Of a stretch of DNA of 64,000 nucleotides, positions 26,217 through 33,264 are shown piece by piece. The first letter of the stretch is position 1; each line of letters begins with the position of its first letter. The stretch lies in contig JBBQCW010000013.1 of the NCBI GenBank assembly GCA_038319025.1, forward strand, positions 1 through 64,000, given 5' to 3'. The translations under genes were made by a program, and so were the position numbers. The DNA is from JBBQCW01 sp038319025 (GTDB lineage Bacteria; Actinomycetota; Thermoleophilia; Solirubrobacterales; Solirubrobacteraceae). A model generated the notes under the pieces. That model searched no databases. It was not told the DNA's origin and saw nothing but the letters and a program-made list of their open reading frames with translations.

Positions 26217-27026
26217 GTGTCAAACCTTTTGCAATCCTCCAGTCAGCAGACCTGGCTTACGATCGGCGCGATCGGCATGGCGCTCGGCGCCATCGCGATT
26301 CTCGCGCTCGGTCGCGGGTTGGGTCGCCACAGCCATCACGCCGTCGCGAGCTTTTTCGTATGCGCGATCGCGGCCTGCCTTTACCTGCTCATGGCCCAAG
26401 GCCAGGGTGATGTCATTGTCACCAAGACCGAGGTGGTCATCTCGCCCGCCGGCCTGGTGGCGCTTACCGGGGCCAAGCTCGTCTACTTCGCACGGTACGT
26501 CGACTGGATCTTCACCACGCCGCTACTGCTCATCGGCCTGCTCGGCGTCGGATTGGCCGCGGTCAAGCAGGGTGGCGAGGATGTCCGGTCGCGCAACGGT
26601 CTCATCGGGGGCGTCATCGGCGCGGACATCCTGATGATCCTCACCGGTCTGTTCGGGGCGCTGTCGCTCGACAGCACCCACAAGTACGTGTGGTTCGCTG
26701 TGAGCTGTGCGTTCTTCCTCGGCGTGCTCGCCGTGATCTGGGGTCCGGTGCGTTCGGCGGCCGCGGCGCAGGGCGGTGGGGTCGCCGCGCTGTACAACCG
26801 CCTGTTGGGCATCCTGACCGTCCTGTGGTTCATCTACCCGGTGCTTTGGCTGCTCGGCACAGAGGGCGGCAGCACCATCAGCCTCAACAGCGAGGTGGTC
26901 GTGTTCACGGTGATCGACCTCCTGGCCAAGGTCGGGTTCGGCCTGGTCCTGGTAACCGGGATCAAGCGCCTGTCCGCCCAGGAGACGGTGCCGGCCGCCG
27001 CCGCGCCGTCCGCCGCCACGGCCTGA
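26217..27026 (+). CDS. Bacteriorhodopsin-like microbial rhodopsin with DTG motif
   Basis: A seven-helix retinal protein of 269 residues, probably a light-driven outward proton pump. By comparison with bacteriorhodopsin (BR numbers in brackets): Arg93 (82), Asp96 (85, counter-ion and proton acceptor), Thr100 (89), Gly107 (96), Glu216 (194), Glu226 (204), Asp234 (212), Lys238 (216, retinal Schiff base), plus Trp204, Tyr207, Pro208 and Trp211. The helix C motif is thus Asp-Thr-Gly: the cytoplasmic proton donor is missing but the extracellular release pair is kept. Helix G reads IDLLAKVGFG as in haloarchaeal rhodopsins. GTG at 26217 with GGGAG upstream is preferred over longer frames. It leads an operon with crtY (4-base gap) and blh. 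Confidence 0.93.
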   Translation: MSNLLQSSSQQTWLTIGAIGMALGAIAILALGRGLGRHSHHAVASFFVCAIAACLYLLMAQGQGDVIVTKTEVVISPAGLVALTGAKLVYFARYVDWIFTTPLLLIGLLGVGLAAVKQGGEDVRSRNGLIGGVIGADILMILTGLFGALSLDSTHKYVWFAVSCAFFLGVLAVIWGPVRSAAAAQGGGVAALYNRLLGILTVLWFIYPVLWLLGTEGGSTISLNSEVVVFTVIDLLAKVGFGLVLVTGIKRLSAQETVPAAAAPSAATA

Positions 27027-27030
27027 CCCG

Positions 27031-28248
27031 ATGGAGCCGGCGCCGACGGTCATCCTCGGCGCCGGTCTGTCGGGCCTATCGGTCGCCCGGGCGCTGCTGC
27101 GGCAGCGCCCGGACGCGTCGATTGTCCTGGTCGACCGGCGTACGAACTGGGAGCGGGACCGCACGTGGTGCTTCTGGTCCACGCCGGGTCTGCCCGATGC
27201 CGATCTGGCCACCGAGCGGTGGACGCGCTGGCGCACCATCGGCGCCGACGGGGCGGTCGAGCAGCGCAGCGACCGCCACCCCTATCTGCATCTGCCCGCT
27301 GACCGCTTCTACGAAGCGTCGCTCACGGCACTGCGAGACGCCCCCAACGTGGAGATCCATCCCGGCACCGCCGTTCTGTCGGTCGGGCGCGGCCCAGGGA
27401 ACGCCACCGTGGTCCGGACCAGCGCCGGCGAACTGCATGCCGGCGCGGTGGTGGATGCCATGGGCGGTCGAGGTCCGCTGCTGCGCGACCGTGCGCCCGG
27501 CGCCATCGAGGCACGCCAGCGGTTTCTGGGGTGGGAGGTGGAGACTGAGCGGCCCGTCTTCGATCCGGCGGTCGCCACGCTGATGGACTTCCAGCCGGGC
27601 GGCCACGGCGACGGCGTGCGCTTCATGTACGTCCTACCGTTCTCCCCGACGCGGGCGCTGCTTGAGGACACGTCGATCGGCGGATCCGCGATTCCTGCGG
27701 CCGACCGACGCGCCGCAATCACCGTTTACCTAGAGGAGCGCCTCCGGGCCGGTGCGATTGACGTCGTGCGCACCGAACGAGGCTCGCTTCCGATGACGAC
27801 GTTCGCCTTCCCGGCGACGCACGGACGCGGGCTGTTCACCGCCGGCCAAGCGGCCGGCACTGCGCGGCCGTCGAGCGGCTACGCCTTTGCTCGCACCCAG
27901 CGCCACGCGACGGAGCTCGCACGGTGCCTGCTGGCGGGCGGTTCGGCGCCGTCGGCGCTGGGTCCGCGGCGCCGGCGCGCCCTCGACGCCCAGTTCCTAC
28001 GTGCCCTCCAATCAGCGCCGGAGCAGGCTCCTGGATGGTTTACCGCGCTGGCCCGCGGCGTCTCCGGTGACGTCTTCGCGCGGTTCATGTCGGACGCCAG
28101 TTCGGCCGCCGACGAGACGCGGGTGATGGCGGCACTGGCCAAGCCCGGGTTCCTGGCCGCCATGGCCGGGCGCTCGGCGGTGGCGCCCGCGCATGGAGGC
28201 GACGACCTGCGGGGCGCACGGTTCACCGAGCCGGTGCCAGGATCGTGA
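27031..28248 (+). CDS. crtY: Lycopene beta-cyclase
   Basis: Converts lycopene to beta-carotene, the precursor of retinal. The 405 residues begin with a dinucleotide-binding motif (VILGAGLSGLSVARALL) and carry RTWCFW, the CrtY-type signature, then MYVLPFSPTRALLEDTSI and GQAAGTARPSSGYAFARTQ near the C-terminal cofactor region. This is the CrtY flavoprotein type, not the heterodimeric CrtYc/Yd type more usual in actinobacteria. It starts 4 bases after the opsin stop and its TGA overlaps the GTG of blh, so the three genes form a tight operon. Confidence 0.92.
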   Translation: MEPAPTVILGAGLSGLSVARALLRQRPDASIVLVDRRTNWERDRTWCFWSTPGLPDADLATERWTRWRTIGADGAVEQRSDRHPYLHLPADRFYEASLTALRDAPNVEIHPGTAVLSVGRGPGNATVVRTSAGELHAGAVVDAMGGRGPLLRDRAPGAIEARQRFLGWEVETERPVFDPAVATLMDFQPGGHGDGVRFMYVLPFSPTRALLEDTSIGGSAIPAADRRAAITVYLEERLRAGAIDVVRTERGSLPMTTFAFPATHGRGLFTAGQAAGTARPSSGYAFARTQRHATELARCLLAGGSAPSALGPRRRRALDAQFLRALQSAPEQAPGWFTALARGVSGDVFARFMSDASSAADETRVMAALAKPGFLAAMAGRSAVAPAHGGDDLRGARFTEPVPGS

Positions 28249-29363
28249 GCACGCTGCAGCGATCCATCGCCCGGCCGGGGTACGCCGCCCTCGTGGGCGC
28301 CATCGTGCTTGCGCTCGCCTGGCCGGCCGGCGTGGAGGCGATGCGCTTCTGGCCGCTGCTCGCCAGCCTCCTCTTGCTCGGACTGTCCCACGGCGCCGTC
28401 GATCACCACGTACCCGCGCGGCTGGGCGTCGCCGGACACCGGGGGTTGTTCCTGCTCGCCTACGTGGGCCTTGCGCTGGCCGGGATCGTGGCCTGGTTCG
28501 TAGCGCCTGGGGCCGCACTTGCCCTGTTCCTCCTGGTGGCCGTCCTCCACTGGGGTACCGCCGACGTCTGGTTCGCGCGCAACGTGTCAGGCCGTGCGCC
28601 CTTCGGGCGGCCGTGGCGAGCGGCTGCCTTCATCGCCGCCCGCGGCCTGGTGCCGGTGCTGCTCCCGCTGCTGATTTTTCCTGCGGCCGCTGCGGAGGGC
28701 ACCGGCGCAATCCTGCACGCCGTCGGGGCCGGAGGCGAAGGTTGGGCTCCAGCGGGTGGGTGGCGCGACGGGGGCTTCGTGCTGGTCGGCGCCGCAGTCC
28801 TCCTCGCCGTCCTCGCCGCCTGGCTAGATCACCGCGGTTCAGACCGCCGTGGTGCGGCCCGGATCGACGTCGGCGAAGTGGCGCTGCTCACCCTCACGAT
28901 GCTGGTCGTCACGCCGGTGTTCGCCGTGGGCGTCTACTTCGTCGCGTGGCACGCCGCACGTCACGTCGGCCGGCTGATGGCCACCTCCCCCGATCAGGCC
29001 CGTCGCCTCGACGATGGGCGGCCGGGAGCCGCGCTGCTGGCGTGGCACGGTGAGGCGGCACCGCTGACCATCGTGAGCCTGGCCGGGCTGGCACTGCTGG
29101 TCCTTTTGGCCTGGCGGCTCCCCGCCGCAGGCGACGCCCTGACCGGCGGTGCCCTGGCGATGATCGCGGCTCTCACCCTCCCGCACGCCGTGGTGGTCGC
29201 GTGGATGGACAAGGTCCAGCTCGCCGGGGTGTGGCGTGCTCAGCCCGACGACAGCGAACGCCGAGCGGGTGGGCCGTCCGTGGCCGACCCCCAGACCGAC
29301 CGACCGGCGACCAGCAGTTTGCGCGGCCCGGGGACGATCGCGCGCCCCGCCGTCGCCCCGTAG
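28245..29363 (+). CDS. blh: Beta-carotene 15,15'-dioxygenase (Brp/Blh family)
   Basis: Cleaves beta-carotene into two molecules of retinal in the membrane. The 372 residues contain the family's His-rich helices: LSHGAVDHHVP (His49, His54, His55), LHWGTADVWF (His102), VAWHAARHVGRL (His236, His240) and TLPHAVVVAWMD (His314), which bind iron. About 8-9 hydrophobic helices are visible. The GTG start overlaps the crtY stop (GTGA). The last about 40 codons, a hydrophilic tail after LAGVW, overlap the 3' end of the convergent crtB gene by 124 bases. Confidence 0.92.
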   Translation: MSTLQRSIARPGYAALVGAIVLALAWPAGVEAMRFWPLLASLLLLGLSHGAVDHHVPARLGVAGHRGLFLLAYVGLALAGIVAWFVAPGAALALFLLVAVLHWGTADVWFARNVSGRAPFGRPWRAAAFIAARGLVPVLLPLLIFPAAAAEGTGAILHAVGAGGEGWAPAGGWRDGGFVLVGAAVLLAVLAAWLDHRGSDRRGAARIDVGEVALLTLTMLVVTPVFAVGVYFVAWHAARHVGRLMATSPDQARRLDDGRPGAALLAWHGEAAPLTIVSLAGLALLVLLAWRLPAAGDALTGGALAMIAALTLPHAVVVAWMDKVQLAGVWRAQPDDSERRAGGPSVADPQTDRPATSSLRGPGTIARPAVAP

Positions 29364-30109
29364 CCGTCACGCTCGATTTGGCGGAGGATCTCGCGGTACA
29401 TCACCGCCGCCGAGCGGACGGCCGTCCGGCCGCTTCGCAACATGGGGATGCCGGCCAAGCCTTCCTCGTACCAGGCGTCGGCCCGCCCGATCTGGTCGCG
29501 CAGCAGCGGCTCTCGCCGGCCCGGTCGTAGGTCGCCGCCGAAGCGGTCCAGCGTGTGCTGGGGCACGTAACAGCGGCCCGCGGCGCGATCCTCGTCAAGG
29601 TCGCGCAGGATGTTCGTGCGCTGCATGGCCACGCCCAGCGCCGCTGCGTGATGGTCGGCGCGGGGGTCGCGGCGCCCGAGCAGCGCCGTCATCACCACGC
29701 CCACGGTGCCGGCCACTCGGTAGCAGTAGACGTCGAGGTCGGCTTCGGTCCGCAGCCGACCTCCGGCTAGGTCGTCGCGCATCCCCTGGCAGAAGTCCTC
29801 CAACGCAGCGCGGGGCAGCTGGTGACGCGCGACCAGGCCGTCCAGGATCGCGCTCTCAGGCGAGGTGACGGCGCCACCTTCGCACCATCGCTCGACCGCG
29901 GCCAGTGCGTCAGGAGCGCTCGGGTCACCCTGATCCACGAGATCGTCGAGGGTGCGAAAGACTAGGTAGAGAAGGTAGACGTCGTCGCGCACCGCGCGGG
30001 GCAGGACCCGGCACGCGAGGGCGAATGTGCGACCGATCGAGCGGGTCGTGGCGCGAGCCTGGGCCACCTGCGCCCGCTGGGCCCCGGCCTTACCGGGCGC
30101 CAGCAGCAT
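29240..30109 (-). CDS. crtB: Phytoene synthase
   Basis: Condenses two geranylgeranyl diphosphates to phytoene, the first committed carotenoid step. The 289-residue protein has both Asp-rich motifs: DDLVD in YLVFRTLDDLVDQGD and DLDED in RTNILRDLDEDRAAGRCYVP. It follows crtI with a 20-base overlap. Its final about 40 codons are antisense to the end of blh. No GGPP synthase gene is in the window, so the substrate must be made by a gene elsewhere. Confidence 0.93.
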   Translation of the reverse strand: MLLAPGKAGAQRAQVAQARATTRSIGRTFALACRVLPRAVRDDVYLLYLVFRTLDDLVDQGDPSAPDALAAVERWCEGGAVTSPESAILDGLVARHQLPRAALEDFCQGMRDDLAGGRLRTEADLDVYCYRVAGTVGVVMTALLGRRDPRADHHAAALGVAMQRTNILRDLDEDRAAGRCYVPQHTLDRFGGDLRPGRREPLLRDQIGRADAWYEEGLAGIPMLRSGRTAVRSAAVMYREILRQIERDGYGATAGRAIVPGPRKLLVAGRSVWGSATDGPPARRSLSSG

Positions 30110-31580
30110 GCGCCCTCCTCAAGGTGCCGACGGGGCGCGGGGTATCGGCAGTAACGAGGCCGGCGGTGACCTGCGCGCCCAGCAATACTCCGGGGATCCC
30201 CGCGCCCGGATGGGTGCCGGCCCCCACGTGGTAGAGCCCACGCACCCGGGGGTCGCGGTTGTGGGTGCGAAACCAGGCGCTCTGGTGCAGGGTCGGTTCG
30301 GTGGCGAACGCGTTGCCGGCCACGGCGCCCAGGTCGTCGGCGAAGTCCGCGGGCGTCATCCGGTGCTCGACCACGATCGACGAGCGCAGCCCGTCCAGCC
30401 CGAAGTCGCGCTCCAGCTGGTCGAGCAGTTCGTCGCGGATCCGGTCCCCATCGGCCGCCCAATCTCGCGCGTCGACGGCGAGGTTGGCCACGGGCAGCAG
30501 GATCGCGATCGAGTCGCCGCCGGGCGCGGCCATCGCCGCCTCCGTGCGCGCCGGCGCATGGATGTACGTCGACCATTGGCCTGCCGCTCGCCCCGTGCGG
30601 GTGACCGACCGGATGAACTCGCGGTAGCCACTCCCCACGGTGAGGGTGTGGTGCTGCAGACGCTCGATCGGCCGGTCGGTCCCGAGGTAGAGCAGGAAGC
30701 AGGACATCGTCGGCCGCAGCCGCCGTCGCGGTGGGCGGCGCCCGAGCAGCTCGTGCGTGCGCAGTACGTCGGCGTTGGAGATCACCACGTCGGCGGCGAT
30801 GCGCTCGCCGCCTTCCAGCACCACGCCGTTGACGGCAGCGCGAACCCGTTCGATCCGGCTCACCGGTTCGCCGTACCGCACGTCGAGCGGCGCCGCGAGC
30901 GCCTCGACCATCGAATACACGCCGCCCTTCGCGTACCAGACGGCGTCCAGGAACTGCAGGTAGACGAGAGCGCCGTAGATGGCCGGCACTCGGAACGGGT
31001 CGCCGCCGACGAACAGCGAGTGGAACGAGAACGCTTCACGGATGCGCTCGTCGGAGAAGTGGGAGGCGACGAACCCGTAGAGCGTCCGCAGCGCCCCCAT
31101 ACGGGCCAGCCCAGGTGTGATGCGCGCCAGGTCGCCGGGACGCTGGAAGGACCGCCGACCGGCCGCCAGGATCCCATCCTCGTAGATCGGCTTCAGCGCA
31201 GCCATGAAGCCATCGAAGGCCGCCGCGTCGCGGGTCGAGAACTTGGCGATCTCGGCCTTCATCCGCTCGGGTTCGGCCACGAAGTCCAGGTGGCGATCCT
31301 CACCCTCCCAAAAGATCCGGTAGAAGGGATCTAGACGGGTCAGTTCGAGTTCCTGGTGAACGTCCAGGCCACCGGCGGCGAAGACGTCCTCCAGGACCCA
31401 GGGCATGGTGATCAGGGACGGCCCGGTGTCCCAGGTGAAGCCTTGGTCGCGCAGTTGGTAAGCGCGGCCGCCTGGCCGCCCGCGCGCCTCGACGACGGTG
31501 ACGTCGTGACCTTGGCCCTGCAGGCGCAGCGCAACGCCCAGGCCGCCCAGTCCGGCGCCGATGACGACAACCCGACTCAC
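30090..31580 (-). CDS. crtI: Phytoene desaturase
   Basis: Desaturates phytoene to lycopene with FAD. The N terminus has VVVIGAGLGGLGVALRLQGQ and a Gly-rich GRPGGRAYQL segment. The C terminus has GLYHVGAGTHPGAGIPGVLL, the CrtI-type signature. The GTG at 31580 is chosen because it places the FAD motif at the N terminus and overlaps the IPP isomerase stop (GTGA); about 496 residues result, the usual family length. Its 3' end overlaps the crtB start by 20 bases. CrtI enzymes vary in the number of desaturations; with CrtY present, four steps to lycopene are expected. Confidence 0.93.
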   Translation of the reverse strand: MSRVVVIGAGLGGLGVALRLQGQGHDVTVVEARGRPGGRAYQLRDQGFTWDTGPSLITMPWVLEDVFAAGGLDVHQELELTRLDPFYRIFWEGEDRHLDFVAEPERMKAEIAKFSTRDAAAFDGFMAALKPIYEDGILAAGRRSFQRPGDLARITPGLARMGALRTLYGFVASHFSDERIREAFSFHSLFVGGDPFRVPAIYGALVYLQFLDAVWYAKGGVYSMVEALAAPLDVRYGEPVSRIERVRAAVNGVVLEGGERIAADVVISNADVLRTHELLGRRPPRRRLRPTMSCFLLYLGTDRPIERLQHHTLTVGSGYREFIRSVTRTGRAAGQWSTYIHAPARTEAAMAAPGGDSIAILLPVANLAVDARDWAADGDRIRDELLDQLERDFGLDGLRSSIVVEHRMTPADFADDLGAVAGNAFATEPTLHQSAWFRTHNRDPRVRGLYHVGAGTHPGAGIPGVLLGAQVTAGLVTADTPRPVGTLRRAHAAGAR

Positions 31581-32608
31581 CGGCGCTCCGTCTCGCGCAG
31601 GTGGCGATGTTCGAGCGCCGCGGTCGACGGCGCACCAACTGCCCACGTGGCGATCCGCAACTGGTCCAGGACCACCCCCAGTGCCTCATCCAACCGGTCG
31701 GCCTGCGCCGCTTGGAGCAGCGGGCGGGCCATGCCCACCGCGGTCGCCCCGAGGGCTAGGCACACAGCCGCCTCCACGCCGTTCCGGATGCCGCCGCTGG
31801 CCAGGATGGTGGTGCCGGGCGCGGCCGCGCGGGCTTCGAGCAGGGCGGTCGCCGTGGGAACGCCCCAGTCGGCAAAGGCGCCCGCCACCGCCGCGGCGCG
31901 GCTGTCGCGGCGGCCCTCGACGAGCGCCCAGTTGGTTCCGCCAGCGCCGGCGATGTCGACGGCGACGACGCCGGTCTGCGCGAGCAGTCGCACGTCCTCG
32001 CCGTCCATGCCGAACCCGACTTCCTTGACGACTACCGGGCATGGCGCAAGGCGCTGCACCGTCGCGCTGATGGCGGCCAGCACCCCGGCGAAGTTCGGTC
32101 CGCCCTCAGGCTGCACGGCCTCCTGGATGGGGTTGAGGTGGATCGATAGACCGTCGGCGTCCAGCAGCTCGACCAGCGCCGCGGCGCGGGCCGGCCCGTC
32201 AAGACTGGTCAGCTGGGCCGCTCCGAGATTGGCGAGCAGGAGCGGCGGCCTGTCCCCACCGCCGTAGGTCGGCGCAAGAGCAGGGTCCTCCAGCAGGGCG
32301 CGCCCGGAGCCCAGCACCATGGCGACGCCGTGCTCAGCGGCCGCGCGCGCGAGGCGCTCGTTGATCACTTTCGCGGCGGGAGTCCCTCCGGTCATCGCCG
32401 ACACGATCAGAGGGGCCCGCAGGTCCACGCCGGCGAGGCGACAATCAAGGCGCACGTCGGCCAGATCCCGCTCGGGCAGCGCCCGATGACGCAGCGCAAA
32501 ATGCTCCAGGCCGGTTCCGCTCGTGTGCAGAACACCGGGCCCGGCGGCGATGCTCAGATGGTCGGCTTTGCGATCGGGGGCGACGGCGGGCGCATCAGCG
32601 AAGGTCAT
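31577..32608 (-). CDS. fni: Type 2 isopentenyl-diphosphate isomerase
   Basis: An FMN- and NADPH-dependent enzyme interconverting IPP and DMAPP, feeding isoprenoid supply into the carotenoid genes that follow. The 343 residues begin MTFADAPAVAPDRKADHL, the usual RKxDH start. LIVSAMTGGT, LNPIQEAVQPEGGPNF, PVVVKEVGFGM and DIAGAGGTNWA are typical FMN/substrate segments, and ILASGGIRNGVEAA binds the FMN phosphate. The ATG at 32608 is chosen over an upstream extension of 55 low-similarity residues. It is first in the leftward operon fni-crtI-crtB. Confidence 0.93.
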   Translation of the reverse strand: MTFADAPAVAPDRKADHLSIAAGPGVLHTSGTGLEHFALRHRALPERDLADVRLDCRLAGVDLRAPLIVSAMTGGTPAAKVINERLARAAAEHGVAMVLGSGRALLEDPALAPTYGGGDRPPLLLANLGAAQLTSLDGPARAAALVELLDADGLSIHLNPIQEAVQPEGGPNFAGVLAAISATVQRLAPCPVVVKEVGFGMDGEDVRLLAQTGVVAVDIAGAGGTNWALVEGRRDSRAAAVAGAFADWGVPTATALLEARAAAPGTTILASGGIRNGVEAAVCLALGATAVGMARPLLQAAQADRLDEALGVVLDQLRIATWAVGAPSTAALEHRHLRETERR

Positions 32609-32664
32609 CGCCTGGGGTACGGCGCTCGGTGCGCGGCTGGTTCTCCTCGAACGCTCTGCCCTTT

Positions 32665-32697
32665 TGACGTCACCGTCAGGCTGAACCCGCTTGACGG
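32665..32697. promoter_or_regulatory. Palindrome and TGACG repeats upstream of fni
   Basis: A perfect 8-bp palindrome TGACGTCA (32665-32672) is followed by CCGTCA (32673-32678) and, in the opposite sense, TTGACGG (32691-32697), 57-90 bases upstream of the fni start. This arrangement of TGACG half-sites could be an operator for the carotenoid operon. No regulator gene is adjacent, so this is only a candidate. Confidence 0.25.
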
Positions 32698-33003
32698 AAT
32701 CGACGGTGCGAGCGACTTCGACAGAAGCCGCCGAGCCTTGAGCGCCTGGATGCCCTCGCCACCAGCTAGTCAAAGGATGTCGCCGGATGTAGCCGGCGGG
32801 GCGGTGAGGCCAAGTCCCGCCTCGGGAGCGGACAGCACCGTTTCATCGGCCGTCAACCGAACCGCGGCAGGGATCGCGCTGTACTTCTGTGTAGCGGGGA
32901 TCGCCGCGTTGCCCTCGGCACGGCATCGCTCGGACGTAGCGCGTTAGTCCCAAGTCCGTCCCAGATCCTGCTCCCTGCCTGGTTTTGCGGAGAACGGACG
33001 CTA

Positions 33004-33264
33004 GCCGGGGACCTCGTCTGGGTCTCACCAGAGATCACCATGGGACCCGAGCAATCCGGCCGCCGTCCGGCCCTCATTGTCGCCGGTACCGACTACCTCG
33101 CGACGGTCGACACGCTGGCTACCCTCGTCCCCGTCACCAGCGTCGACCGCGGATGGCCCAACCACATACCTATCGCCGGCGGCACCCCGACCGAGACTAG
33201 GCAGTGGTGGGCAGTATGCCGCAGCCGGACGTGTTTCCAGACGAGTCCCACGCCCGGGCGCTGA
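33004..33264 (+). pseudogene. Truncated MazF/PemK-like toxin gene
   Basis: The frame reads AGDLVWVSPEITMGPEQSG, then RRPALIVAGTDYL, LATLVPVTSVDRGWPNHIPI. This order (GDLVWV..., G-x-E-Q-x-GRRPALIV, VPVTS.DRGWPNH) is the N-terminal 55-60 residues of MazF/PemK endoribonucleases. After about 33183 similarity stops: the expected C-terminal third with an MTEQ-type segment is missing, and the frame ends at TGA 33262-33264, inside the 3' end of the convergent propeller gene. In-frame ATG 33040 lies too far inside the domain, and no upstream start or antitoxin gene is visible. It is therefore a decayed toxin. Confidence 0.6.

Noticed and set aside
30027..31334. Rightward 435-codon frame
   Set aside because: Antisense to crtI, which has complete FAD and CrtI signatures.
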